A stretch of DNA of 63,116 bases. Origin: Corynebacterium kefirresidentii (GTDB lineage: Bacteria; Actinomycetota; Actinomycetes; Mycobacteriales; Mycobacteriaceae). Made by a program: the position numbers and the translations under genes. Every line of letters starts with the position of its first letter. Position 1 is the stretch's first letter. The stretch lies in assembly GCA_002154655.1 (NCBI GenBank), contig NGUZ01000012.1, positions 1 through 63,116 of the forward strand. Reading direction: 5' to 3'. This document shows positions 1-6,996 of the stretch, piece after piece. The notes beneath the pieces were generated by a model. The model had not been told where the DNA came from and did no database searches. It saw only the letters and a list, made by a program, of their open reading frames with translations.

Positions 1-1056
1 ATTATCGCGCGCCGTCGCGCCAAGTCCCAGGAGCCGCACTCCGCTGGCTCTGATGGCTCTGAGCCCGCCGCCCAGCCGCAGCCTCAGACCCAGACCCCGG
101 CTAATACTGCGCAATCGTCCGCCGAGCAGCAAAACCCGCAGCAACAACAGCGGCCGCAGGTAGAGCCGCAGCCGCAGTCGGAGCCGGAGCCGGAGCCGCA
201 AGAGTCCCAGGATCCGTGGCAGCGCGAACGGCGCATACCGCAGTCGGCGCCAGCCCAGCAGGAGCAGCGCGAGCCATTGGAGAAACCCGTACCGGCCCGC
301 GCGGAGGAATCCGCCCAGGAAGCAACGGCGCGATCTGGGGGCCAGCCCGCTGCGGAGACAGCGTCGGAAATGGTGTCGGAATCGGCGCAACCGCAGGCAA
401 CGCAAGAGCCGGAAGGCGACTTTGCGGAAGCCGTGAGGGAGAAATGGGTGGCGTTGAGGGGGAGCGTCGGAAAGCGGAATAAGGTAGCGGAAATTATGCT
501 TGCCGAAGCCCGCGTGCTTGGCTTCCGCGATGGCACGCTGACGCTGGGACACACCACCGGCGCCCTGGCCGAGCGTATCAACGCGCCCGCCAATAATGCC
601 GTCATCGTGGAGGTGCTCAAGGAGGAGTTCCAGCGCGATGTGGCCGTGACCTGCGTGGTGGGCACTGACCCGAAGACCGCCGGTTTCAATGCCCCACGGC
701 CGGCGCAGCGCAAGGAGGCGTGGACACCGAATCAGCCCGCGCGCGAGCCTGCCGACGACCAGGAGGCGGAGAGTAAACAGGAAAACACGCCGGGCTGGCG
801 CTCGCGCATCGCACGGGCGACGCAGGCCGCCAAGCAGCGCGATGAATCGCAGTTCAGCAACGGCGTGCCGCTGCCGCCCGAACCCGAGCCGGAGACTTAT
901 GAGGCGCCGCCCGAGGAACCGCCGGCCTATACCCGCGATGACGAAGAACGCGACATGATGGAGGCCGCGCAGTCCACCGGCGAGATGGATCATCGCAGCG
1001 CTACCGAGGTAGCTATGGAATTGCTGGAGCGGGAACTAGGCGCGCGGCGTGCCTAA
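1..1056 (+). CDS. dnaX: DNA polymerase III gamma/tau subunit, C-terminal part
   Basis: The reading frame is open from base 1, so the gene starts outside the window. It begins IIARRRAKSQEP and ends in LERELGARRA. The first ~90 residues are a Pro/Gln/Glu-rich low-complexity linker. After it comes a compact domain (VAEIMLAEARVLGFRDG, then TLTLGHTTGALAERI), which resembles the C-terminal domain of actinobacterial DnaX. A second acidic linker and an amphipathic tail follow. In the replisome, tau couples the clamp loader to the polymerase and helicase. The AAA+ ATPase part is not in this window, so the call rests on the C-terminal domain and on the neighbours ybaB and recR, which follow dnaX in many bacteria. 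Confidence 0.85.
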   Translation: MIARRRAKSQEPHSAGSDGSEPAAQPQPQTQTPANTAQSSAEQQNPQQQQRPQVEPQPQSEPEPEPQESQDPWQRERRIPQSAPAQQEQREPLEKPVPARAEESAQEATARSGGQPAAETASEMVSESAQPQATQEPEGDFAEAVREKWVALRGSVGKRNKVAEIMLAEARVLGFRDGTLTLGHTTGALAERINAPANNAVIVEVLKEEFQRDVAVTCVVGTDPKTAGFNAPRPAQRKEAWTPNQPAREPADDQEAESKQENTPGWRSRIARATQAAKQRDESQFSNGVPLPPEPEPETYEAPPEEPPAYTRDDEERDMMEAAQSTGEMDHRSATEVAMELLERELGARRA

Positions 1057-1118
1057 GCTGCGAACACGGTACACTCGGGCGGTAGCGAAATTTAAAGTTG
1101 ATTTAGAAAGGAAACACC

Positions 1119-1487
1119 ATGGCTGACCAAGACCCAATGCAGCAGGCAAATGACATGAACGACCTCATCGCGCAGGCCGCGCAGGTGCAGGCGGATCTGC
1201 AGAAGGCGCAGGAAGAAATCCTCGCCACCAACGTCGAGGGCCAGGCAGGCAATGGCCTGGTCAAGGTGACCATGACTGGCGGCGCCGAGCTCGTGGACTT
1301 GCAAATTGATAAGTCCATCGTGGATCCGGAGGACGTCGATACGCTGCAGGACCTGGTCATGGGCGCGTTCAAGGAGGCCCACGCTGCGGCCGGCCGCCTG
1401 GCACAGGAGAAGATTGGCCCGCTGTCCCAGGGCATGGGCGGCCAGGGCGGCCCGTCTTTTGAGGATGTCTTCGGCGGCAACCAGTAG
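1119..1487 (+). CDS. YbaB/EbfC family nucleoid-associated protein
   Basis: A 122-residue protein with the family layout. An N-terminal helix rich in Gln and Ala (DLIAQAAQVQADLQKAQEEI) leads into a small sheet (VKVTMTGGAELVDLQIDKSIV) and a C-terminal helix (DLVMGAFKEAHAAAGRLAQEKI). Members bind DNA as dimers and sit between dnaX and recR in many bacteria, as here. The ATG follows AAAGGAAACACC, an acceptable ribosome binding site. A probable terminator follows at 1508-1538, although recR starts just beyond it. Confidence 0.9.
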   Translation: MADQDPMQQANDMNDLIAQAAQVQADLQKAQEEILATNVEGQAGNGLVKVTMTGGAELVDLQIDKSIVDPEDVDTLQDLVMGAFKEAHAAAGRLAQEKIGPLSQGMGGQGGPSFEDVFGGNQ

Positions 1488-1507
1488 CCCGCGCGATACG
1501 ATATAAG

Positions 1508-1538
1508 GCCGTTGCCCCGGGGTGGGGCGGCGGCTTTT
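1508..1538 (+). terminator. hairpin with T-run after ybaB
   Basis: A GC-rich hairpin pairs GCCG and GCCCC with GGGGC and CGGC, followed by TTTT. It ends 21 bases before the recR start, so it may attenuate rather than separate ybaB and recR. Confidence 0.5.
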
Positions 1539-1558
1539 GCCGATTTTGGGAGTAATTG

Positions 1559-2215
1559 ATGTTTGAAGGACCTCTGCAAGACCTCATCGACGAGTTTTCG
1601 CGCCTGCCGGGAATTGGTCCGAAGTCGGCGCAGCGCATCGCGTTTCACGTTTTGCACATGGAACCCGAGGACATCGAGCGGCTGCAAAACGCGCTGGGCG
1701 CGGTGCGCGACGGCGTGACCTTCTGCCGCATTTGCTGCAATATTTCGCGTGAGGATGTCTGCCGCATCTGCATTAACTCGCAGCGTGACGCCTCTACTAT
1801 CTGCGTGGTCGAGGAGCCTAAGGATATCCAGGTCATTGAGCGCACCGGCGAGTACGAGGGCCGCTATCACGTTTTGGGCGGCGCGTTGGACCCGCTGGCG
1901 AATGTGGGTCCGCGTGATTTGAATATCTCCACGCTGCTGCAGCGCCTAGGCGGCGTGTTGCCGGACCGAGAGCTTGCAGATTCCACCCCCGAAGCCCCGC
2001 TTTACGACGCCACCCCCACCATCCACGAAGTCATTCTAGCCACCGACCCCAATACGGAGGGTGAGGCGACCGCCGCATACCTGGTGCGCTTGCTGCGCGA
2101 CTTCCCTGATTTGAAGATCACCAGGTTGGCCTCCGGCATGCCGCTCGGAGGCGATTTGGAGTTTGTGGACGAGCTCACCTTGTCTCGCGCGCTTTCCGGC
2201 CGCCTGACCATATAG
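1559..2215 (+). CDS. recR: recombination mediator protein RecR
   Basis: 218 residues, the usual RecR length. It starts [20 protein letters not shown] with the helix-hairpin-helix region ([17 protein letters not shown]). The four-cysteine zinc site follows ([16 protein letters not shown]), then the TOPRIM domain ([18 protein letters not shown]). RecR works with RecF and RecO to load RecA at gaps during recombinational repair. A TTG lies three bases upstream in frame, but the ATG at 1559 gives the conserved N-terminus. Confidence 0.96.
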   Translation: MFEGPLQDLIDEFSRLPGIGPKSAQRIAFHVLHMEPEDIERLQNALGAVRDGVTFCRICCNISREDVCRICINSQRDASTICVVEEPKDIQVIERTGEYEGRYHVLGGALDPLANVGPRDLNISTLLQRLGGVLPDRELADSTPEAPLYDATPTIHEVILATDPNTEGEATAAYLVRLLRDFPDLKITRLASGMPLGGDLEFVDELTLSRALSGRLTI

Positions 2216-2263
2216 CACGTTGAGCGCCCTGGCCAGTACTGGGCGAATGCGGAGCTACAGCGG

Positions 2264-3364
2264 CTAGGGCACGGCGGCCGTAGGCCCGGTTCGCGCTCGG
2301 CCGGTGAATACCGGCGGGCCGTGCGCCTCCTTTGTCGTCGTGCTGCATCTGCTGCTGCGCCCGCTGTGCCTGTTGTCGGGTTCGTTGCTGTTCCCTATGC
2401 GTGTATGCCTGTCCTGGCTAGCGGGCGGGAGCCAGGCGATCCGGCCCCGAATGCGCGCCATCCGGCCGCGGCCCGGCAGCCCGTTGATGGAGTTGTGGTA
2501 CGGGCACAATAGCGTCATGTTCTCAGGATGGGTGTGGCCGCCGCGGGAGTATTCGATGAGGTGGTGGGCTTGGCATTCGGAGGCGGGGCGTCGGCAAGCG
2601 GGCCAGGCGCAGCGGGCGCCTTCGGCCTCGAGCATGCGGCGTTGCTTGGCGGAGGCCTGCCGGGTGCGGTAGAGGTTGACTGGGCCGCGCTCGGGATGGA
2701 TGAGCGTGAAGAGCCCGGCGCTGGCTAGGGTGCGGCGGACTAGTTCGGCGCCGGTGATGGTGGCACCGTTGGTCATAGCGAGGCGGATATCATCGCCGTT
2801 TCCGGCGAGGATTTTCAGGTAATCCGGCAGCTCGATGATGACATTGGTAGTCACGGTAGCGGGCGCGGCGGCGCGGGAGCCGTTAAGCCAGGCTAGCGGG
2901 TCGGATTTAGCAGCGGCCCAGATATCGGCCATTTGTGCGGCGGGGCCGGTGAAACTCAGGGTGGTTTTCTCCCCGTGCATTATCCGGCGTCCGCCGTCTT
3001 CGCGCTCGGGCGGAGGGTTGAGTTCGCGCAGCAGACGGGTAGCCGCGCGCGAGACGTGCGCGGTGGTGCCGGCGGTGGCGCAGAGCTGCTCGCGGAATTG
3101 CCAGCGCTTGGTGGGGTCGCTAATGCTGCGCGAGCGACGGGCGATGAGCGCGAGGGTCTCTAGGCAGTGGTGATTGCGGCGCGCGGCGGCCAGCGCGCGG
3201 GCTTGGTAGCGCGAATGGCTGGTGGGCGAGAGAAAGGCCGCGGCGGTCCGGCGCAGGGTGCGCGCTTGGTCCGCGGGCAGGGGCAGGCTGGAGGCGGCGT
3301 GGGCCTCTTCGAGAAGATCCACGCCGCGCTTAGCGATGTCGCCCAGCTGCTCCAATAACGTCAT
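2264..3364 (-). CDS. HNH endonuclease-type protein with DUF222-like N-terminus
   Basis: 366 residues. The C-terminal third carries an HNH nuclease motif: paired cysteines (CAWPACRRP), then CQAHHLIEYSRGG, then NMTLLCPYHN. The helical N-terminal two thirds resemble the DUF222 region common in actinobacterial HNH proteins, which occur in many divergent copies. The last ~50 residues are Arg/Ser/Thr-rich and probably disordered. Native function is unknown for the family. It is transcribed against recR and lies downstream of the paired DnaA boxes at 3418-3465. The coding strand carries one copy of the recurrent GTCGGCAAGC word in reverse complement. Confidence 0.8.
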   Translation of the reverse strand: MTLLEQLGDIAKRGVDLLEEAHAASSLPLPADQARTLRRTAAAFLSPTSHSRYQARALAAARRNHHCLETLALIARRSRSISDPTKRWQFREQLCATAGTTAHVSRAATRLLRELNPPPEREDGGRRIMHGEKTTLSFTGPAAQMADIWAAAKSDPLAWLNGSRAAAPATVTTNVIIELPDYLKILAGNGDDIRLAMTNGATITGAELVRRTLASAGLFTLIHPERGPVNLYRTRQASAKQRRMLEAEGARCAWPACRRPASECQAHHLIEYSRGGHTHPENMTLLCPYHNSINGLPGRGRMARIRGRIAWLPPASQDRHTRIGNSNEPDNRHSGRSSRCSTTTKEAHGPPVFTGRARTGPTAAVP

Positions 3365-3417
3365 GTCCCGCAGCCTATTGGCGCGGGATGCGCGGCTACA
3401 AGGGGCAGCGGCCGAGC

Positions 3418-3465
3418 CTGTGGATAACTCGGGTTTTCAGGGCCGTTGGGCGAAGTTATCCACAG
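3418..3465. promoter_or_regulatory. two perfect DnaA boxes in inverted orientation
   Basis: CTGTGGATAAC (3418-3428) and GTTATCCACAG (3455-3465) form an exact 11-bp inverted repeat. Each contains the consensus DnaA 9-mer TTATCCACA. They lie between the HNH gene and gatD with no AT-rich unwinding region nearby, so they look like DnaA titration or regulatory sites rather than an origin. Confidence 0.6.
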
Positions 3466-3473
3466 TTATGGGC

Positions 3474-4247
3474 CTATCTTTGGGAGCGCGGGGGCTCGGA
3501 GGCGTTGAAACGTTCGACGCGCAGGCGGTCAACGGCCGGAATTTCAAGCGGCTCAAGATCCGCGAGGGTCACGCCCATCGCCTGGGCGAGGAGGAGATCG
3601 GCCAGCTGCGGGTTTCGGGCCAGCGCCGGGCCGTGCATATAGGTGGCGATGACGCTGCCTTGGACGGCGCCTTCGTAGGTGCGCTGGGTGGAGCCATCGG
3701 CAAGGTCGGCGGTGGCGGCCTGGTCTGCATTGCCATTGCCACGGGTGAGCGTGCCGAGGGGCTGCGCGGAGGGGCCAAGGATGGTGGCGCCCAGGTGGTT
3801 TTCAAAACCGGTCAGCGGCTCGGTGAGGTCCGCGGTAACGCCAGCGCGGGTGGGTTTGGAAGCCACCTCGCCGATGGCACGGTCCTGCATGCCGGCCGTG
3901 GTGGCATCGAGCAGGCCGACGCCGTCGATGATGCGGCCGGAGGCGCGGAAGGACTCACCCAGGACCTGCAGGCCGGCGCAAATGGCAAAGACCGGGCGGC
4001 CGGCGTTAGCGGCGCGGGTAAGGCCGCCATCGGAAATTAGGTGGTCCGCGGCCAGGATCTGCGCGGTATCTTCGCCGCCGCCGAGGGTGTAGATATCCAG
4101 CGTTTCGGGCACGGGCTCGCCCAAGCGGATCGGGTAAATCTCCGCTTCGAAGCCGCGCATGCGGGCGCGCTGGCGCAGGACGAGGGCGTTGCCGTCGTCG
4201 CCGTAGGTACCGAGGACGTCGGGAAGCACTAGGCCGATATTAAGCAT
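3474..4247 (-). CDS. gatD: lipid II isoglutaminyl synthase, glutaminase subunit GatD
   Basis: 257 residues, a class I CobB/CobQ-like glutamine amidotransferase. The nucleophile elbow is FAICAGLQVLG, and the catalytic His is in YMHGPAL near residue 190. GatD releases ammonia from glutamine for MurT, which amidates the alpha-carboxyl of D-Glu in lipid II. The murT stop overlaps this start by eight bases, which suggests coupled synthesis of the two subunits. Confidence 0.93.
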   Translation of the reverse strand: MLNIGLVLPDVLGTYGDDGNALVLRQRARMRGFEAEIYPIRLGEPVPETLDIYTLGGGEDTAQILAADHLISDGGLTRAANAGRPVFAICAGLQVLGESFRASGRIIDGVGLLDATTAGMQDRAIGEVASKPTRAGVTADLTEPLTGFENHLGATILGPSAQPLGTLTRGNGNADQAATADLADGSTQRTYEGAVQGSVIATYMHGPALARNPQLADLLLAQAMGVTLADLEPLEIPAVDRLRVERFNASEPPRSQR

Positions 4248-5517
4248 TGGTGGCCTCCTTGGAAAGCGCCTTCTTCAAATCGCGGAAGGCAGTGTAGTTG
4301 GCGAGGACCTCGATGCGACCCTCCGGGCAGGCGGCGAGCGCATCGAGCGGATCCGGGATGAGCTCGTGGGAGATATCGGCGTAGACCAGGCGCACCGCCA
4401 GGTCGGTGCCGCGCTCGCCGGCGGCCTTCACGCTGAGGCCATTGAAGCCTTCGAATTTCACGTCCCACAGCCAGGACATGTCAATGCCATCGGCCACCTG
4501 GCCGTTGGTGGCGATGACCAAGCCATCGGCGCTGCGGTCCATCATGGACAGCGCTTCTTGCCAGCCGGCCGGGTTCTTGGCCAGCAGCAAGCGAATCTCG
4601 CGGCCGCGCCAGTGAATGGTGGAGTAGCGACCGGCCACATCATCGATGCTTTCGGCGGCCGCAATGGCTTTGTCGAGGTCCACGCCGAAGCCGGCGACGG
4701 CGGCAGCGATGGCTTGGGCCGCGTTGCCCCGGTTAGCACGGCCAGGCAGCGCCAGGTTCAGGGGGCGTTTAGCGGTGGGGGTGATAATGCCATGCTTATC
4801 GACGCCCCACGTTGGCTGCGGCCGGCGGAATTCGCGGCCGTCGGCAAGCGGCTTGACGGCGTACCAGTCATCCTCGGTGCGCACGACGTGCCCGCCGGTG
4901 CGCGGGCAGGTAACGGAATCGCCGAGCCAGCCGGCGCCGGCCGAAACCCAGATGACATTCTTGGCGTCATAGGCCACGGAGGTCATCAAAACGTCATCGC
5001 AGTTGGCGATGACGAGCATGTCCGGGTGGGCTTCCACAGCGCCGCGCAGAGCCCGCTCGATCTTATTAATCTCGCCCACGCGGTCGAGCTGGTCGCGGGT
5101 GAGGTTGAGCAGAACTAGCGCCTGCGGGTTCAGGTTATCGGCTACGTGGGGCACGTGGAGCTCGTCCACCTCGAGTACCAGGTGGGAGGCGTCCTTGCCG
5201 GCCATGAGTGCGGAGATGATGCCGGCATCCATGTTGTCACCGCCGTCGTTGGTGGCTACGGTGTGCTCGGCGCGGACTGCAGCGGCCAGCATGCGGGTGG
5301 TGGTGGACTTGCCGTTGGTGCCGGTCACCAGCACGGCCGGGCGCCCACCACCCAGGTTGGTCATGATGGAAGGGTCAATGGCATTGGCGATTAGACCACC
5401 GATCATTCCGCCGGCGCCACGGCCGGTGGCGCGGGAAGCGGTGGTGGCCAGCTTCGCGGCGGTAGTGGCGGTGGTGGTGCGCAACTTCCTCAGCGCACCC
5501 GGGACTCTAAAACTCAT
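4240..5517 (-). CDS. murT: lipid II isoglutaminyl synthase, Mur ligase-like subunit MurT
   Basis: 425 residues. The Mur-ligase P-loop is VTGTNGKSTTTRML near residue 65. A Mur ligase central domain and a DUF1727 C-terminal domain (CPEGRIEVLANYTAF) follow. MurT activates the D-isoglutamate carboxyl with ATP and uses ammonia from GatD. In the Gram-positive enzymes I know, a four-cysteine ribbon interrupts the central domain. Here the same stretch (GDSVTCPRTGGHVV) keeps only one cysteine, so zinc binding is unlikely. It forms an operon with gatD. Confidence 0.93.
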   Translation of the reverse strand: MSFRVPGALRKLRTTTATTAAKLATTASRATGRGAGGMIGGLIANAIDPSIMTNLGGGRPAVLVTGTNGKSTTTRMLAAAVRAEHTVATNDGGDNMDAGIISALMAGKDASHLVLEVDELHVPHVADNLNPQALVLLNLTRDQLDRVGEINKIERALRGAVEAHPDMLVIANCDDVLMTSVAYDAKNVIWVSAGAGWLGDSVTCPRTGGHVVRTEDDWYAVKPLADGREFRRPQPTWGVDKHGIITPTAKRPLNLALPGRANRGNAAQAIAAAVAGFGVDLDKAIAAAESIDDVAGRYSTIHWRGREIRLLLAKNPAGWQEALSMMDRSADGLVIATNGQVADGIDMSWLWDVKFEGFNGLSVKAAGERGTDLAVRLVYADISHELIPDPLDALAACPEGRIEVLANYTAFRDLKKALSKEATNA

Positions 5518-5544
5518 GTCCCCTAGGGTAGTCGCGCGGGCGGC

Positions 5545-6945
5545 TTAGTCGTTCTTTTTCCCCGCCGAGCCGCCAGAATTTCGTCGGCCTCTGCCGCGAC
5601 CACCGCGGCCGCCCCGGCGACGGCGGCGCTTTTGGTTCTTAGCGCCGCCTTTTTTGTTGTTGTGGGAAGAGCGTTGGGGCCGGGGCGTGGGTTTGCCGGA
5701 TTCGGGTTCCGGGACGGCGTCTTCGATGCGGGTGAGGGCGTCAAGAAACGCGGTATCGGACATCAGCGGAATGCCCTTGCGGTGGGCGTGCATGGGTTTT
5801 CCCACCAGGTTAGTGGTCACGTTGCACACGACCAGCGAGGATTCGCGGGTGAGCTTCTCGGAATAATTGAGCTCCTCACGCATGAGCGCGGCGATGATGG
5901 TGTCCGGGTCCTCGAGGATTTCCGGAGCGACCACGATTTCCATGCCGCGGCGCAGTTCCTTGCCCGGCTCGTATTTGCCGGGGTTGTGGTGTTGGACGGG
6001 GGCTTCGGCAGCGTCGACTCGCACGTGGGAGCGTTGCAGGCCGAAGCGGTCGGCGCGCACGTCCTCGGGCGCATAGCTGCGCACCGTGCCGCCTCGTTGC
6101 TTGCGGTAGAGCGCGATGAGCAGCTCGGTTTGTTCGCGCGAAGTCTCGGGTTCGGGCCGCTTGGCGCGCTCCACCGAGGCCTGTGGCGAAGCGTCCAAGC
6201 CGCTCTGCTTAGCGACGCCCCCTAAACGCACATCATTCGACCGCACCTGCTGCGCATAGGAGGTGGCCAAAGTATCGATGATGCGGACAGGGGTGGGTAC
6301 GTGTCCGACCTTCTGGCGGCGCCGGCGGCCCTTGTTGCGGCCGCGGTTGCGCGCGCGATTTTGGCGGGCTGCGGCCATCATGGCGCGGCGGGCTTCGGCG
6401 ACGAGAAAGCCCCAGGTATAGGGGAGATCGTGGACGATGAGCGTGCGGCCGTCAATAAGCTTGTCCAGCGATTTGAGGATCTTGCCAAAAGCTGGCGCCT
6501 GCTCAATATCGGTGGTGCTCAGCCCGTGGAGGTGGCGCGGCCCGGCATCGATATCGGGCTTGAGGACGGCGTGGAATTGCTGGCCCTGCTCGCTGGTGTC
6601 GTTGAACGCAATGGCGTCGATAGTAACGATGCGCCCGGTGCTGGGGTGAATGCCGGTGGTCTGGATGGTCAGCGCCACATAGGGAAAGTCCGCCGCCTCG
6701 TTAGGCGAGTCGGCCTGCTGCGGCTGTTGCTGAGCCGGTGAGTGCGGTTTCGGTTTCGGCTTGGGTTTCGGGGCGTCTGGCTCCCCGGAGGCACGGACCG
6801 CACGGCGGGGCTTAGTGCGGCGCTGTTCCATGCCTGGTTTGGGCGCTGTGGACCTGGCCGCGTGGCGCGAAGCTACCGTCGCGGGCGACGGCGCTGGGGC
6901 CGATGCCGACGGGTGCTGCGGGGAGGGGCCAGGTGTGTTGTTCAT
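5545..6945 (-). CDS. exonuclease-fold / BRCT-like protein, probably catalytically dead
   Basis: 466 residues from the chosen ATG. An N-terminal disordered region of about 85 residues (Pro, Ala, Lys, Gln) precedes a domain shaped like the DnaQ/RNase T exonuclease fold. Its first motif reads VALTIQTTGIHP where active enzymes have DxET, so both metal-binding acids are missing; the second motif (VHDLPYTWGF) is also changed. A BRCT-like stretch (LVVCN, then HRKGIPLMSDTAFLDAL) follows near residue 400, then a Lys/Arg/Gly-rich tail. Homologues next to murT are usually annotated as a polymerase III epsilon-like subunit. TACACT lies seven bases before the chosen ATG, which fits a leaderless mRNA; an upstream in-frame ATG at 6969 is less likely. 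Confidence 0.7.
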   Translation of the reverse strand: MNNTPGPSPQHPSASAPAPSPATVASRHAARSTAPKPGMEQRRTKPRRAVRASGEPDAPKPKPKPKPHSPAQQQPQQADSPNEAADFPYVALTIQTTGIHPSTGRIVTIDAIAFNDTSEQGQQFHAVLKPDIDAGPRHLHGLSTTDIEQAPAFGKILKSLDKLIDGRTLIVHDLPYTWGFLVAEARRAMMAAARQNRARNRGRNKGRRRRQKVGHVPTPVRIIDTLATSYAQQVRSNDVRLGGVAKQSGLDASPQASVERAKRPEPETSREQTELLIALYRKQRGGTVRSYAPEDVRADRFGLQRSHVRVDAAEAPVQHHNPGKYEPGKELRRGMEIVVAPEILEDPDTIIAALMREELNYSEKLTRESSLVVCNVTTNLVGKPMHAHRKGIPLMSDTAFLDALTRIEDAVPEPESGKPTPRPQRSSHNNKKGGAKNQKRRRRRGGRGGRGRGRRNSGGSAGKKND

Positions 6946-6996
6946 TAAACTCAGTGTAGTATCCCGCATTTCGGGCAGGGGGACAGGGCGCGCCGC

